Origin: Sambucus nigra
Lineage: Eukaryota > Streptophyta > Magnoliopsida > Dipsacales > Adoxaceae
DNA: 64,000 nt
NCBI GenBank assembly: GCA_949130495.1
Contig: OX422219.1
Span: 266,895,111 to 266,959,110, forward strand
Direction: 5' to 3'
Every line of letters starts with the position of its first letter. Position 1 is the first letter of the stretch. Under the pieces are notes generated by a model. It worked only from the letters and a program-made list of their open reading frames with translations. It was not told the DNA's origin and did not search any database. A program made the translations under genes and the position numbers. Positions 37,578 to 51,720 of this stretch are shown here, piece after piece.

Positions 37578-39201
37578 TTGGTTCTATTCCCCTTCCCATT
37601 CTTCCTGCTTCTATTCCCAGTTTTCCCCATACAAATCGTCTCCCCTTTTTATTTATTGACAAGCTCGTCAACAACTAGAACTCTTCTGGAAAGGGCATTT
37701 GGCTCAGGAGTAGTCTCGCTCTCCAAGTCTTGTTCCAAAGCCATAAACGCATTAACAAGAGGTAGGTCAACATGAGGCATCTGAATGCAAGGTTTTGCAG
37801 CCTGGACATTTACCTTACGTTTGTCAATAGGTTCAGGGGTAACCTCACCTTCTTCCTCTGGGACCATAGCTTCGTCCACGTAACTAGACCAGACGTCATT
37901 AGGTTCCTGAGAGTCTGGTGTAGCTTTGTGGGCTTTTCTGGACCCCTCCCCTCCATCAATATCTCTAGCTCCAGACGTTTCCCCCATCTCAAAGGCCCCT
38001 TGAGGTTTGGATGTGCACTTCCTGCTAACCATCTTCCAATCGGCGTCCACCTGAGCCCGCGCTTTCGCAGCTTCATTAGGGGTAGTTTGAGTACTCTTAG
38101 TTACCCTAGACTTGGTGCATTTATTAAGCGTGTGCCCAAACTCAAGGTAGTGAAGGCATGAAGGTGTCTTAGCTTGGTATTCAATACGCACAGGAGCAAA
38201 GGTTCCGTCTTCCATGATAATGTTGATACTGTCCGCGTAGGTTTCCTTAGCTTCTACCTCAACACATATTCGCGCAAACAAAATTCTATTCATCTCTTCT
38301 GTGACGGCGTCAGCATACAATGGAAGACCCACCGAACTTGTGACGTTACTAAGTCCCTCCTCAGTCCAAAGCTGGACTGGGATATCATGTAACTTAACCC
38401 ATATGGGTATTTTCTTTGCGCTTTCTTTGCAGAAGACGAAGTTGGGTTGCCACTTCTTCAGCATGATGGTCATGCCGGCAAAATGCCATGGGCAATTATC
38501 TAGAACCTCATCCCTATGGAAAGGGTCATCAAAAATGAAGAAGAAAATCCATTATCGTGAGCCAATACCTTAGTCAGTCCCAACTTGCTCCACATCCTCA
38601 TAGCAATATTGTTGACGAAAGTAAATGGGAGTTTTTTCCCAAGAAAATAACCCACCATGTTGTTCTTCCATCTCCCATGGCCCTCTCTTGTCACTTCAGC
38701 CGGTGGCATGACAGTGAGAATGTTGTCAACCATAGAGGGTTGGTGAAAAGTGAGTCTGAGTTTCGTTTTCCTCTTTTCAGCAGTAACAGAGAACCAGGTC
38801 TTGTCATTGGGAATCCCGCTTTGGTTAGCCTGCTTTGTTGTTCCATTTCGACTATCAACGGACACCTTTATCTTGTTAGCCGTAACCTCGTTATTCTGGG
38901 AACCTTCCTGGCCAACACCGTCATTAGTACCGATAGCCGGGTTGACATCAGATGACATCACCTGTCTGGCAAGTGACCCTTCTCCGTCATCGCCCCTACT
39001 AGTGGCTTTGGAAAAGAGATCAACCTCTTCAGGTGAGAAGCCTTTGCTTCTTAAGAACTCCCAGACGTGTTTTTCATAACCCTCCTCATTGCCATTCTTA
39101 CGTACATCTTCCTTAGCAGTGCAAGGGGCATATATGGTTGGGGCGAAAACAACGGGTAACTCATGTCTGTCCTGACTAGGCAACGACGGGCCTTCAGCCA
39201 T
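37565..39201 (-). pseudogene. LINE-2 ORF1 (DUF4283-like), frameshifted and with a premature stop
   Basis: The start is ATG at 39201-39199 (MAEGPSLPSQDRHELP). A longer open frame runs upstream into satellite and is not meaningful. The N-terminal 130 residues are unlike LINE-1 ORF1. The DUF4283-like core follows: VGYFLGKKLPFTFVNN, then after a one-base deletion in a T run (near 38535) CPWHFAGMTIMLKKW and IPIWVKLHDIPVQLW. The zinc knuckle reads CLHYLEFGHTLNKC, with the second Cys replaced by Tyr, so metal binding is doubtful. A TAA at 37649 cuts off the basic tail. Without it the frame would end at 37565 and overlap the start of ORF2 by 13 bp. Confidence 0.88.
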
Positions 39202-39227
39202 GGCGGCAGTAACTGGTAAGGAAATCC

Positions 39228-39241
39228 ATATTTCTAGACTT
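39228..39241 (+). repeat. Target-site duplication of LINE-2, right copy
   Basis: ATATTTCTAGACTT, continuing into AGGCTTAAAAACATGG in normal monomer phase. It matches 33767-33780. Confidence 0.85.
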
Positions 39242-42200
39242 AGGCTTAAAAACATGGCGTTAGAGGGTGAGAACTAGAAACTGTCCTCGAAACTCGTAGG
39301 AACGAACCTCATAGCCGCGGGACTCCCGGTTTGAGAGTACGACGGTAATTTGCATATTTCTAGAGATAGGCTTAAAAACATGGCGTTTGAGGGTGAGAAC
39401 TCGAAATAGCCCCCAGACGGCCCCGTGGATGGCACCAACACCTCCTACGGGACCAATGTAACTCGTAGGAACTCACCCCGTAGCCGCGGGTCTCCGAGTT
39501 TGAGAGTACGACGGTAATTTTCATATTTCTAGACTTAGTCTTAAAAACATGGCGTTAGAGGGTGAGAACTAGAAATAGCCCTCGAATGTCCCCGTGGGTG
39601 GCACCAACACCTCCCACGGGACGAATATAACTCGTAGGAGATGAACCCGCAGCTGCCAAACTCACGGTTTGAGAATATGATGATAATTTTCATATTTCTA
39701 GACTTAAGCAAAACATGGTGTTAGAGGGTGAAAACTCGAAACAACCCTCTAACGGCCCCGCGAGTGGCACCAACAACTCTCGCGGGACCAATATAATTCG
39801 TAGGAACTGACCCCGCATCCCCGGGACTCTCAGTTTGAGAATACGATGATAATTTTCATATTTCTATACGTAGGCTTAAAAACATGGCGTTAGAGGGAGA
39901 AAACTCAAAACAACCCCCGAACGGCCCCGTGGGTGGCACCAAGACCTCCCACGGGACCAATGTAACTCGTAGGGACTGACCCTGTAGTCGCGAGTCTCTC
40001 GGTTTGAGAGTATCACTGTAATTTCCAGATTTCATGACTTAGGCTTAAAGACATGGCGTTAGAGGGTGAGAACTCGAAAAATCTCCTGAATTCAGCCGTG
40101 GGTGGCACCAACACCTCCCACGGGACCAATGTAACTCGTCGGAACTGACCCCGCCGCCGCGGGACTCCCTATTTGAGAATACAACGATAATTTGCATATT
40201 TTTAGACTTAGGCTTAAAAACACTGCCTTAGAGGGTGAAACTCAAAATAAGCCCCGAACGGCCTCGTGGGTGGCACAAACACCTCCCACGGGACCAATGT
40301 AACTCGTAGGAACTGACCTCGCAGCCGTGGGACTCCCGGTTTAAGAATACGATGGTAATTTGCATATTTTTAGACTTAAGAAAAACATGGTGTTAGAGGG
40401 TGAAAATTCAAAATAGCCCTCTAACGGCCCCAGGAGTGGGACCAACACCTCCCACTGGACCAATGTAACTCGTAGGAACTGACCTCATAGCCGCGGGACT
40501 TTCGATTTGAGAATACGACGATAATTTGCATATTTCCAGTCTTAGGCTTAAAAACATGGTGCTAGAGGGTGAAAACTCCAAACAGCCCCGTGGGTGACAC
40601 CAACACCTCCCACGGGACCAATGTAACTCGTAGGAACTGACCCTGCAGCCGCGGGACTCCTGTTTTGAGAATACGAAGGTAATTTGCATATTTCTAGACT
40701 TAGGCTTAAAAATATGACATTAAAGGGTGAGAACTAGAAATAGCCCCCAAACAGCCGTATGGGTGGCACCCACATCTCCCATGCGACGAATGTAACTCGT
40801 AGGAACTGACCCCGCAGTCGCGGGACTCCCGGTTTGAGAATACGATGGTAACTTGCATATTTCTAGACTTGGGCTTAAAAATAATGCGTTAGAGGGTGAG
40901 AACTAGAAACTTCCCCCGAATGGCCTCGTGGTGGCACCAGCACCACCCACGGGAGCAATGTAACTCGTAGGAACTGACTCCACAGCCGCGGGTCTCCCGG
41001 TTTGAGAGTAGGACGATAATTTGCATATTTCTAGACTTAGGCATAAAAACATGGCATTTAGGGGTGAGAACTAGAAACAACCCCCAACAGGCCCCGTGGG
41101 TGGCAGCAACACCTCCCACGGGACCAATGTAACTCGTAGGAACTGACCCCGCTGCCGCGGGTCTCCCGATTTGAGAGTACGATTGTAATTTGCATATTTG
41201 TAGACCTAGGCTTAAAAACTTGGCGTTAGAGGGTGAGAAATAGAAACATCCCCAGAACGTCCCCGTGGGTGGCACCAACACCTCCCACAGGACCAATGTA
41301 ACTCGTAGGAACTGACCTTGCAGTCACGGGTCTCCCGGTTTGAGAGTATGACTATAATTTGCATATTTCAAGACTTAGGCTTAAAAACATAGCGTTAGAG
41401 GGTGAGAACTCGAAAAAACTCCGGAACGCCCCCGTGGGTGGCACCAACACCTCCCACGGGACCAATGTAACTCGGAGGAACTGACCCTGCCGCCGCGGGA
41501 CTCCCGATTTGAGAATACAACTATAATTTTCATATTTTTAGTCTTAGGCTTAAAAACATTGCGTTAGAGGGTGAAACTCGAAACTGGCCCCGAACGGCCT
41601 CGTGGGTGGCACCAACACCGCCCATGGGACCAATGTAACTCGTAGGAACTGACCTCGCAGCCGTGGGACTCCCGGTTTGAGAATACAATGGTAATTTGCA
41701 TATTTCTAGACTTAAGCAAAATTGGGTGTTAGAGGGGGAAAACTCGAAACATCCCACTAACGGCCACGTGAGTGGCACCAACACCTCCCACTTAACCAAT
41801 GTAACTCGTAGTTACTAACCCCGCAGCCGCAGGACTTTTGATTTGAGAATACGACCATAATTTGCATATTTCCATTCTTAGGCTTAAAAACATGGCGTTA
41901 GAGGGTGAAAACTCAAAACAGCCCCCGAACGGCCCCGTGGGTGACACCAACAGCTCAAACGGGACCAATGTAACTCGTACGAACTGACCCCGTACCGCGG
42001 GACTCCCGATTTGAGAATACGAAGGTAATTTGTATATTTCTGGACTTAGGCTTAAAAATATGGTGTTAGAGGGTGAGAACTAGAAACATCCCCTCGGCGG
42101 CCCTATGGGTGGCTCCATCACCTCCCATGGGACCAATGTAACTTATAAGAACTAACCCCGCAGTCGCGGGACTCCCAGTTTGAGAATACAACGGTAATTT

Positions 42201-45200
42201 GAATATTTCTAGACTTAGGCTTAAAAACATGGCGTTAGAGGGTGAGAACTAGAAACAGCCCCCGAGCGGCCCCATGGGTGCAACCAACACCTCCCACGGG
42301 AGTAATGTAACTCGAAGGAACTGACCCCACAGCCACGGGTATCCCGGTTTGACAGTACGATGATAATTTGCTTATTTCTAGACTTAGGCTTAAAAACATG
42401 GCATTAAGGGGTGAGAACTAGAAACAGCCCCCGAACGGCCCCGTGGTGGCACCAACACCTCCCACGGGACCAATGTTACTCATAGGAACTGACCCCGTAG
42501 CCGCGGGTCTCCGGGTTTGAGAGTACGACGGTAATTTACACATTTCTAGACTTAGGCTAAAAAACATGGCGTTAGAGAGAGAGAACTAGAAATAGTCCCC
42601 CAACGTCCCCTTGGGTGGCACAAACATCTCCCACGGGACCAATGTAACTCGTAGGAACTGACCCCGCAGCCGTGGGATTCCCGGTTTTAGAGTACGACGA
42701 TAATTTTCATATTTCTAGACTTAGGCTTAAAAACATGGCATTAGAGGGTGAGAACTAGAAACAGCCCCCGAACGGCCCCGGGGGTGGCACCAACACCTCC
42801 AACTGGACCTACGTAACTCGTTGGAACTGACCCTACAGTCGCGAGTCTCCCGATTTGAGAGTACGATGGTAATTTTCATATTTCTAGACTTAGGCTTAAA
42901 AACATGGCGTTAGAGGGTGAGAACTAGAAACAGCTCCCGAACCGCCCAGTGGGTTGCACCAACACCTCCCACAGGACCAATGTAACTCATAGGAACTGAC
43001 CCCGCAGCCGAGGGACTCCCGGTTTGAGAATACGACAGTAATTTGCATATTTCTAGACTGAAGCAAAACATGGTGTTAAAGGGTGAAAACTAGAAACAGC
43101 CCCCGAACGGCCCTGGGGGTGACACCAACACCTCCCATGGGACCAATGTAACTTGTAGGAACTGACCTCGCAACCGCGGGACTCCCAGTTTGAGAATACG
43201 AAGGTAATTTGCATAATTCTAGGCTTAGGCTTAAAAAATGGTGTTAGAGGGTGAGAACTAGAAACATCTCCCGAACAGCCCCGTGGGTGGCACCAACACC
43301 TCCCACGGGACCAATGTAACTCGTAGGAACTGACCCCACAGCCGCGGGTCTCCCGGTTTGAGAGTACGACGGTAATTTGTATATTTCTATACTAAGGCTT
43401 AAAAACATGGCGTTAGAGGGTGAGAACTAGAAACAGCCCACAAAGGTCCCCGTGGGTGGCACCAACACCTCCCACGGGACCAATGTAACTCGTAGGAGCT
43501 GACCCTATAGCCACGGGACTCCCGGTTTGAGAATACGATGATAATTTTCATATTTCTAGACTTAAGCAAAACATGGTGTTAGAGGGTGAAAACTTGAAAC
43601 AACCCTCTAACGGCCCCGTGGGTGGCACCAACACCTCCCAGGGGACCAATGTAACTCGTAAGAATTGACCCCGCAGCCGCGGGACTCTCAATTTGAGAAT
43701 ACGATGATAATTTGCATATTTCTAGACTTAGGCTTAAAAACATAGCGTTAGAGGGTGAAAACTCGAAATAGCCCCCGATTGGCCCCGTGGGTGGCACCAA
43801 CCCCTCCCACGGGACCAATGTAACTCGTAGAAACTGACCCTGCAGTCATGAGTCTCCCGGTTTGAGATTATGACTATAATTTGCGTATTTCAAGACTTAG
43901 GCTTAAAAACATGGCGTTAGAGGGTGAAACTCGAAACAGCCCCCGAATGGCCTCGTGGGTGGCACCAACACCTCCCAAGGGACCAATGTAACTCGTAGGA
44001 ACTAACCTCGCAATGGTGGGACTCCCGGCTTGAGAATACGATGGCAATTTTCATATTTCTAGACTTAAGCAAAATATGGTGTTACAGGGTTAAAACTCGA
44101 AACAGCCCTCTAACGGCCCCGTGAGTGGCACCAACACCTCCCACTGGACCAATGTAACTCGTAGGAACTGACCCCGCAGCCGCGGGACTTTCGATTCGAG
44201 AATATGATGATAATTTGCATATTTCCAGTCTTAGGCTTAAAAACATGGCGTTAGAGGGTGAAAACTAGAAACATCCCCCGAACGGCCCTGGGGGTGACAC
44301 CAACACCTCCCACGGGACCAATGTTACTCCTAGGAACTGACCCCGCAGCCGAGGGACACTCGGTTTGAGAATACAATGGTAATTTTCATATTTTTAGACT
44401 TAGGTTTAAAAATGTGGCGTTAGAGGGTGAGAACTAGAAACAACCCCCGAACGGCCACATGGGTGGTACCAACACCTCCCATGGAACCGATGTAACTCGT
44501 AGGAACTGACCCCACAGTCGCGAGACTCCCAATTGGAGAATACGATGGTGATTTGCCTATTTCTAGACTTAGGCTTAAAAATATGGCGTTAGAGGGTGAG
44601 AACTAGAAACATCCCCCGAACGGCCCCGTGGTTGCACCAACACCTCCCACGGGAGCAATGTAACTCGTAGGAACTGACCCCATAGCTGCGGGTCTCCCGG
44701 TTTGAGAGTACGACGATAATTTGCCTATTTCTAGACTTAGACTTAAAAACATGGCGTTAAAGGGTGAGAACTAGAAACAGCACCCGAACAACCCCGTGGG
44801 TGGTACTAACACCTCCCACGGGACCATTGTAACTCGTAGGAACTGCCTCCGAAGTCGCGGGTCTCCCAATTTGAGAGTACGACGGTAATTTGCATATTTC
44901 TTGACTTAAGCTTAAAAACATGGCGTTAGAGGGAGAGAACTAGAAACAGCCCCCGAACATCGCCTTGGGTGGCACCAACACCTCCCACAGGACCAATGTG
45001 ACTCGTCGGAACTGACCCCAAAGCCGTGGGAGTCCTGGTTTGAGACTACTACGGTAATTTGCATATTTCTTGACTTAGGCTTAAAAACATGGCGTTAGAG
45101 GGTGAGAACTAGAAACAGCCCCCGAACGTCCCCGTGGTTGGGACAAACACCTCCCACGGGACTAATGTAACTCGTAGGAACTGACCCCGCAGTCGTGGGA

Positions 45201-48200
45201 CTCCCAATTTCAGAATACGACGATAATTTGCATTTTTTTAGACTTAGGCTTAAAAACATTGCTTTAGAGGGTGAAACTCGAAACAGCCCCCGAACGGCCC
45301 CGTGGGTGGCACCAACACCTCCCACCGGACCAATGTAAATCATAGGAACTGACATCGGATCCGCGGGACTCTCAGTTTGAGAATACGAAGGTAATTTGAA
45401 TATTTCTAGACTTAGTCTTAAAAATATGGCGTTAGAGGGTGAGAACTAGAAACAGCCCCCGAACGGCCCCGTGGGTGGCACCAACACCTCCCACGGGAAC
45501 AATGTAACTCGTAGGAACTGACCCCACAGTATCGGGTCTTCCGGTTTGAGAGTACGACGGTAATTTGCATATTTCTACACCTAGGCTTAAAAATATTGCG
45601 TTAAAATGTGAGAACTAGAAACAGCCCCCGAACGGCCCCATGGGTGGCACCAACACCTCCCACGGGACCAATGTAACTCGAAGGAACTGACCCTGCAGCC
45701 GCGGGTCTCTCGGTTTGAGAGTACGACTGTAATTTGTATATTTATAGACTTAGGCTTAAAAACAAGGCGTTAGAGGGTGAAAACTCGAAACAGCGCCCGA
45801 ACCTCGCCGTGGGTGGCACCAACACCTCCCACAGGACCAATGTAACTCGTAGGAACTGACCCCCCAGCCGCGGGTCTCCCCGTTTGAGAGTACGATGGTA
45901 ATTTGAATATTTCTAGATTTAGGCTTAAAAACATGGCGTTAGAGGGTGAAAACTCGAAACGCCCCACGATTGGCCATGTGGGAGGCAACAAAACCTCCCA
46001 CGGGACCAATGTAACTCGTAGGAACTGCCCCTGCAGTCGCGGGTCTCCTGATTTGAGAGTACGATGGTAATTTTCATATTTCTAGACTTAAGAAAAACAT
46101 GGTGTTAGAGGGTGAAAACTCAAAATAGCCCTCTAACGTCCCCGTGAGTGGCACCAAAACATCCCACTAGACCAATGTCACTCGTAGGAACTGACCCCGC
46201 AGCCGCGGGACTTTCGATTTGAGAATACAATGATAATTTGCATATTTCTAGTCTTAGCCTTAAAAAAATGGCGTTAGAGGGTGGAAACTCGAAACAGCCC
46301 CCGAACGTCCCCGTGGGTGACACCAACACCTCCCATGGAACCAATGTAACTCTTAGGAACCGACCCCGCAGCCGCAGGACTCCCGGTTTGAGAATACGAA
46401 GCCAATTTACATATTTGTAGACTTAGGCTTAAAAATATGGCGTTAGAGGGTGAGAACTAGAAACAGCCCCCGAACGGCCCCGTGGTGGCACCAACACCAC
46501 CCACGGGAGCAATGCAACTCGTAGGAACGGACCCCACAGCCGCGGGTCTCCTGGTTTAAGAGTTGACTATAATTTCCATATTTCAAGACTTAGGCTTAAA
46601 AACATGGCGTTAGAGGGTGAGAACTCGGAAAGGCTCCTAAACGCCCCCGTGGGTGGCACCTACACCTCCCACGGGACCAATGTAACTCGCAGGAACTGAC
46701 CCCGCTGCCGCGGGACTCCAGATTTGAGAATACAACGATAATTTGCATATTTTTAGACTTAGGCTTAAAAACATTGCATTAGAGGGTGAAACTCGAAACA
46801 GCCCCTGAACGGCCTCGTGGGTGGCACCAACACCTCCCAAGGGACCAATGTAACTCGTACGAACGAACCTCGCAACCATGGGACTCCTGGTTTAAGAATA
46901 AGATGGTAATTTGCATATTTCTAGACTTAAGCAAAACATGGTGTTAAAGGGTGAAAACTCGAAACAGCCCTCTAACGGCCCCGTGAGTGGCACCAACACC
47001 TCCCACTGGACCAATGTAACTCGTAGGAACTAACCCCGCAGACGCGGGACTTTTGATTTGAGAATATGACAATAATTTGCATATTTCCAGGCTTAGGCTT
47101 AAAGACATGGCGTTAGAGGGTGAAAACTCAAAATAGCCCCCGAACGACCACTGTAACTCGTAAGAACAGACCCCGCAGCCGCGGGACTCCCGGTTGGAGA
47201 ATATGAAGGTAATTTGCATATTTCTATACCTAGGTTTAAAAATATGGCGTTAGAGGGTGAGAACTAGAAACAACCCCCGAACGGCAATATGGGTGGCACC
47301 AACACCTCCCATGGGACCGATGTAACTCGTAGGAACTGACCCCACAGCCGCGAGACTCCCAGTTTGAGAATACGACGGTAATTTGCATATTTCTAGACTT
47401 AGGCTTAAAAACATGGCGTTAGAGGGTGAGAACTAGAAACAGCCCCCGAACGGCCCCGTGGTGGCAACAACACCTCCCACGGGAGCAATGTAACACGTAG
47501 GAACTGACCCCACAGCAGCGGGTCTCCCAGTTTGAGAGTACAACGATAATTTGCATATTTCTAGACTAAGGCTTAAAAACATGGCGTGAAAGGGTGAGAA
47601 CTAGAAACAGCCCCCGAACGGCCCCGTGGGTGGCCCCAACACCTCCCACGGGACCAATGTAACTCGTAAGAACTTCCCCCGCAGTCGCGGGTCTCCCGAT
47701 TATAGAGTACGATGGTAATTTGCATATTTCTAGACATAAGCTTAAAAACATGGCGTTAGAGAGAGAGAACTAGAAACAGCCCCCGAACGTCCCCTTGGGT
47801 GGCACCAACACCTCCCATGGGACCAATGTAACTGGTAGGAACTGACCCCGCAGCCGTGGGACTCCCGGTTTGAGAGTACGATGGTAATTTGCATATATCT
47901 AGACTTAGGATTAAAAACATGGCGTTAGAGGGTGAGAACTAGAAACAGCCCCCAAATGTCCCCGTGGGTGGCACAAACCCCTCCCACGGGACCAATGTAA
48001 CTCGTAGGAACTGACCCCGCAATCGCGGGACACCCCGTTTGAGAGTATGACGATAATTTGTACATTTCTAGACTAAGGCTTAAAAACATGGTGTTAGAGG
48101 GAGAGAACTAGAAACAGCCTCTGAACGTCCCCGTGGGTGGCACCAACACCTCCCACGGGACCAATGTAACTCGTAGGAACTGACCCCGCAGCCATGGGAC

Positions 48201-51200
48201 TCCCGGTTTTAGAGTACGACGGTAATTTGCATATTTCTAGACTTAGGCTTAAAAACATAGCGTTAGAGGGTGAAACTCGAAACAGCCCTCGAACGGCCCC
48301 GTGGTTGCTACCAACACCTCCCACGGGACCAATGTAACTCGTAGGAAATGACCCCGCAGCCGCGGGTCTCCCGGTTTGAGAATATGATGGTAATTTTCGT
48401 ATTTCAAGACTTAAGCAAAACATGACGTTAGAGGGTGAAAGCTCGAAACAACCCCCGAACGGCCCCGTGGGTGGCACCAACACCTCCCATGGGACCAATG
48501 TAACTAGTAGGAACTGACCCCACAGCAGCGAGTCTCCCGATTTGAGAGTTCGACGGTAATTTGCATATTTCTAGACTTAGGCTTAAAAACATGGCGTTAG
48601 AGGGCGAGAATTAGAAACAGCCCCTGAACGTCCCCGTGGGTGGCACCAACACCTCCCACGGAATCAATGTAACCCGTAGGAACTGACCCCGCAGCTGCTG
48701 GACTCTCGGTTTGATAGTACGACGGTAATTTGCATATTACTAGACTTAGGCTTAAAAACATGGCATTGGAGGGTGAGAACTAGAAACAACCCCCGAACGT
48801 CCCCGTGGGTGGCACCAACACCACCCACATGACCAATGTAACTCATAGGAATTGACCCCGCATTCGCGGGTCTCCCGGTTTGAGAATACGCTGGTAATTT
48901 GCATATTTCTAGACTTACGCAAAACATGGCGTTAGAGGGTGAAAACTCGAAACATCCCCCGAACGGCCCCGTGGGTGGCACCAACACCTCCCACGGAACC
49001 AATGTAACTCGTAGGAACTGACCCTATAGTCGCGGGTCTCCCAGTTTGAGAGTATGACTGTAATATACATATTTCAAGACTTAGGCTTAAAACATGGCGT
49101 TAGAGGGTGAGAACTCGAAAAAGCTCCTGAACGCCCCCGTGGATGGCTCCACCACCTCCCACGGGACCAATGTAACTCGCAGGAACTAACACCGCCGCCA
49201 CGGGACTCCCGATTTGAGAATACAATGATAATTTGCATATATTTAGACATAGGCTTAAAAACATTGCGTTAGAGGGTGAAACTCGAAACAACCCCCAAAC
49301 GGCCTCGTGGGTGGCACCAACACCTCCCACGGGACCAATGTAACTCGTAGGAACTGACCTCGCAGCCGTGGGACTCCGAGTTTTAGAATACGACGGTAAT
49401 TTTCATATTTCTAGACTTAAGTAAAACATGGTGTTAGAGGTGAAAACTTGAAACAACCCTCTAACGGCCCCGTGAGTGGCACGAATACCTCCCACCGGAC
49501 CAATGTAACTCGTAGGAACTGACCCCTCAGCCGCAGGACTTTCGATTTGAGAATACGATGATAATTTGCATATTTCCAATCTTAGGCTTAAAAACATGGT
49601 GTTAGAGGGGGAAAACTCGAAACAACCCCCGAACGGCCCCGTGGGTGGCACCAACACCTCCCACGGGACCAATGTAACTCGTAGGAACTGAACCCGCAGC
49701 CACGGGACTCCCGTCTTGAGAATACGAAGGTAATTAGCATATTTCTAGACTTAGGCTTAAAAATATGGCGTTAGAAGGTGAGAACTAGAAACAGCCCCCG
49801 AACGGCCCTATAGGTGACAGCAACACCTCCCATGGGACCAATGTAACTCGTAGGAACTGACCCCGCAAACGCGGGACTCCCAGTTTGAGAATACGACGGT
49901 AATTTGCATATTTCTAGACTTAGGTTTAAAAACATGGAGTTAGAGGGTGAGAACTAGAAACAACCCCCGAACGGCCCCGTGGTGGGACCAAAACCTCCCA
50001 CGGGAGCAATGTAACTCGTAGGAACTGACCCCCCAGCTGCGGGTCTCCCGGTTTGAGAGTACGACGATAATTTCGATATTTCTGGACTTAGGCTTAAAAA
50101 CATGGCGTTAAAGGGTGAGAACTAGAAATACCCCCGAACATCCCCGTGGGTGGAACCAACACCTCCCACGGGACCAACGCAACTCGTAGGAACTGACCCG
50201 CAGCCGTGGGACTCCCGGTTTGAGAGTATGACGGTAATTTGCATATTTCTAGACTTAGGCTTAAAAACATGGTGTTAGAGGGTGAAAACTCGAAACAGCC
50301 CTCGAACGGCCCCGTGGGTGGCACCAACACCTCCCACGAGACCAATGTAACTCGTAGGAACTGACCCCGCAGCCGCGGGTCTCACGGTTTGAGAGTATGA
50401 TGGTATTTTTCATATTTCTAGACATAGGCCTAAAAACATGGCGTTAAATGTGAGAACTAGAAATATCCCCCGAACGGCCCCGTGGATGGCACCAACACCT
50501 ACCACGGGACCAATGTAACTTGTAGGAATTGACCCCGTAGCCGCGGGTCTCCCGGTTTGAGAATAAGACGGTAATTTGCATATTTCTAGACTTAGGCTTA
50601 AAAACATGGCGTTAGAGGATGAAAACTCGAAACAGCCCCCGAATGGCCCCGTGGGTGGCACCAACACCTCCCACGGGAGCAATGTAACTCGTAGGATCTG
50701 ACCCCGCAGCCGCGAGACTCCTTGTTTGAGAGTACGATGGTAATTTGCATATTTCTAGACTTAGCCTGAAAAACATGGCGTTAGAGGGTGAGAACTAGAA
50801 ACAGCCCCAGAACGTCCCCGTGGGTGGCACTAACACCTCCCACGGGACCAATGTAACTCGTAGGAACTGACCCCGCAGCCACAGGACTCCCAATTTGACA
50901 ATACGACGATAATTTGTATATTTTTAGGCTCAGGCTTAAAAACATTGCGGTAGAGGGTGATACTCGAAACAGCCCCAGAACGGCCCCGTGGGTGGCACCA
51001 ACACCTCCCACGGGACCAATGTAACTCATAGGAACTGACCTCGCAGCCGCGGGACTCCCGGTTTGAGAATACGACGGTAATTTGCATATTTCTAGACTTA
51101 AGCAAAACATGGTGTTAGAGGGTGAAAACTCCAAACTGCCCTCTAACGGCCCCGTGAGTGGCACCAACTCCTCCCAATGGACCAATGTAACTTGTAGGAA

Positions 51201-51720
51201 TTGACCCCGCAGCCGCGGGACTTCCAGTTTGAGAATACGACGATAATTTGCATATTTCTAGTCTTAGGCTTAAAAACATGGCATTAGAGGGTGAAAAATT
51301 GAAACAACCTCCGAACGGCCCCGTGGGTGACACCAACACCTCCCATGGGACCAATCTAAGGTTATTTGCATATTTATAGACTTAGGCTTAAAAATATGGC
51401 GTTAGAGGGTGATAACTAGAAATAGCCACCCAACGGCCCCGTGGGTGGCACCAACACCTCCCACGGGACCAATATAACTCGTAGGAACTGACCCCGTAGC
51501 CGCGGGACTCCCGGTTTGAGAATACGATGGTAATTTGCATATTTCTAGACTTAGGCTTAAAAACATGGCGTTAGAGGGTGAGAACTAGAAATAGCCCCTG
51601 AATGACCCCGTGGGTGGCACCAACACCTCCCACGGGACCAGTGTAACTCGTAGGAACTCACCCCACAGCAGCGGGTCTCCCGGTTTGAGAGTACGATGGT
51701 AATTTGCATATTTCTAGACA
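39228..51720 (+). repeat. 169-bp satellite array, block 3
   Basis: About 74 monomers between LINE-2 and LINE-3. The first monomer after LINE-2 lost about 45 bp near 39286, where the segment containing the inverted repeat is gone. A similar loss of about 36 bp lies near 47150. Monomer types are mixed and I could not see a clean short higher-order period between 40 and 49.5 kb, although distinctive types recur (for example a monomer with GAAAAAGCTCC-like sequence near 41411, 46628 and 49111). From about 50050 the monomers match those before LINE-4 and LINE-5 and belong to the composite unit described separately. No genes are seen. Confidence 0.96.

Larger units (their letters stand above)
33781..39227 (-). 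mobile_element. LINE-2: near full-length plant L1 retrotransposon (5.4 kb), inactive
   Basis: The element has both ORFs, a 3' UTR (about 33788-33929) ending ATAATTTTCCCC, an A-tail of 7-9 bases seen as T's at 33779-33787, and a 14-bp target-site duplication. Only about 26 bp precede the ORF1 ATG, so the leader is either very short or slightly 5'-truncated. It belongs to the same subfamily as LINE-3, LINE-4 and LINE-5. The four monomers to its left match those left of LINE-3/4/5 in order and in variants such as GACCAGTGTAACTCG and GGAACTCACCC. LINE-2 is therefore probably the undeleted relative of the copy that was amplified. Its own lesions include stops in both ORFs, a frameshift in ORF1 and a small rearrangement at 35265-35300. 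Confidence 0.95.

Noticed and set aside
39184..39255. Extending LINE-2 ORF1 upstream to an ATG at 39255
   Set aside because: The first 18 codons are satellite sequence across the target-site duplication. The element start with MAEGP at 39201 is the credible one.
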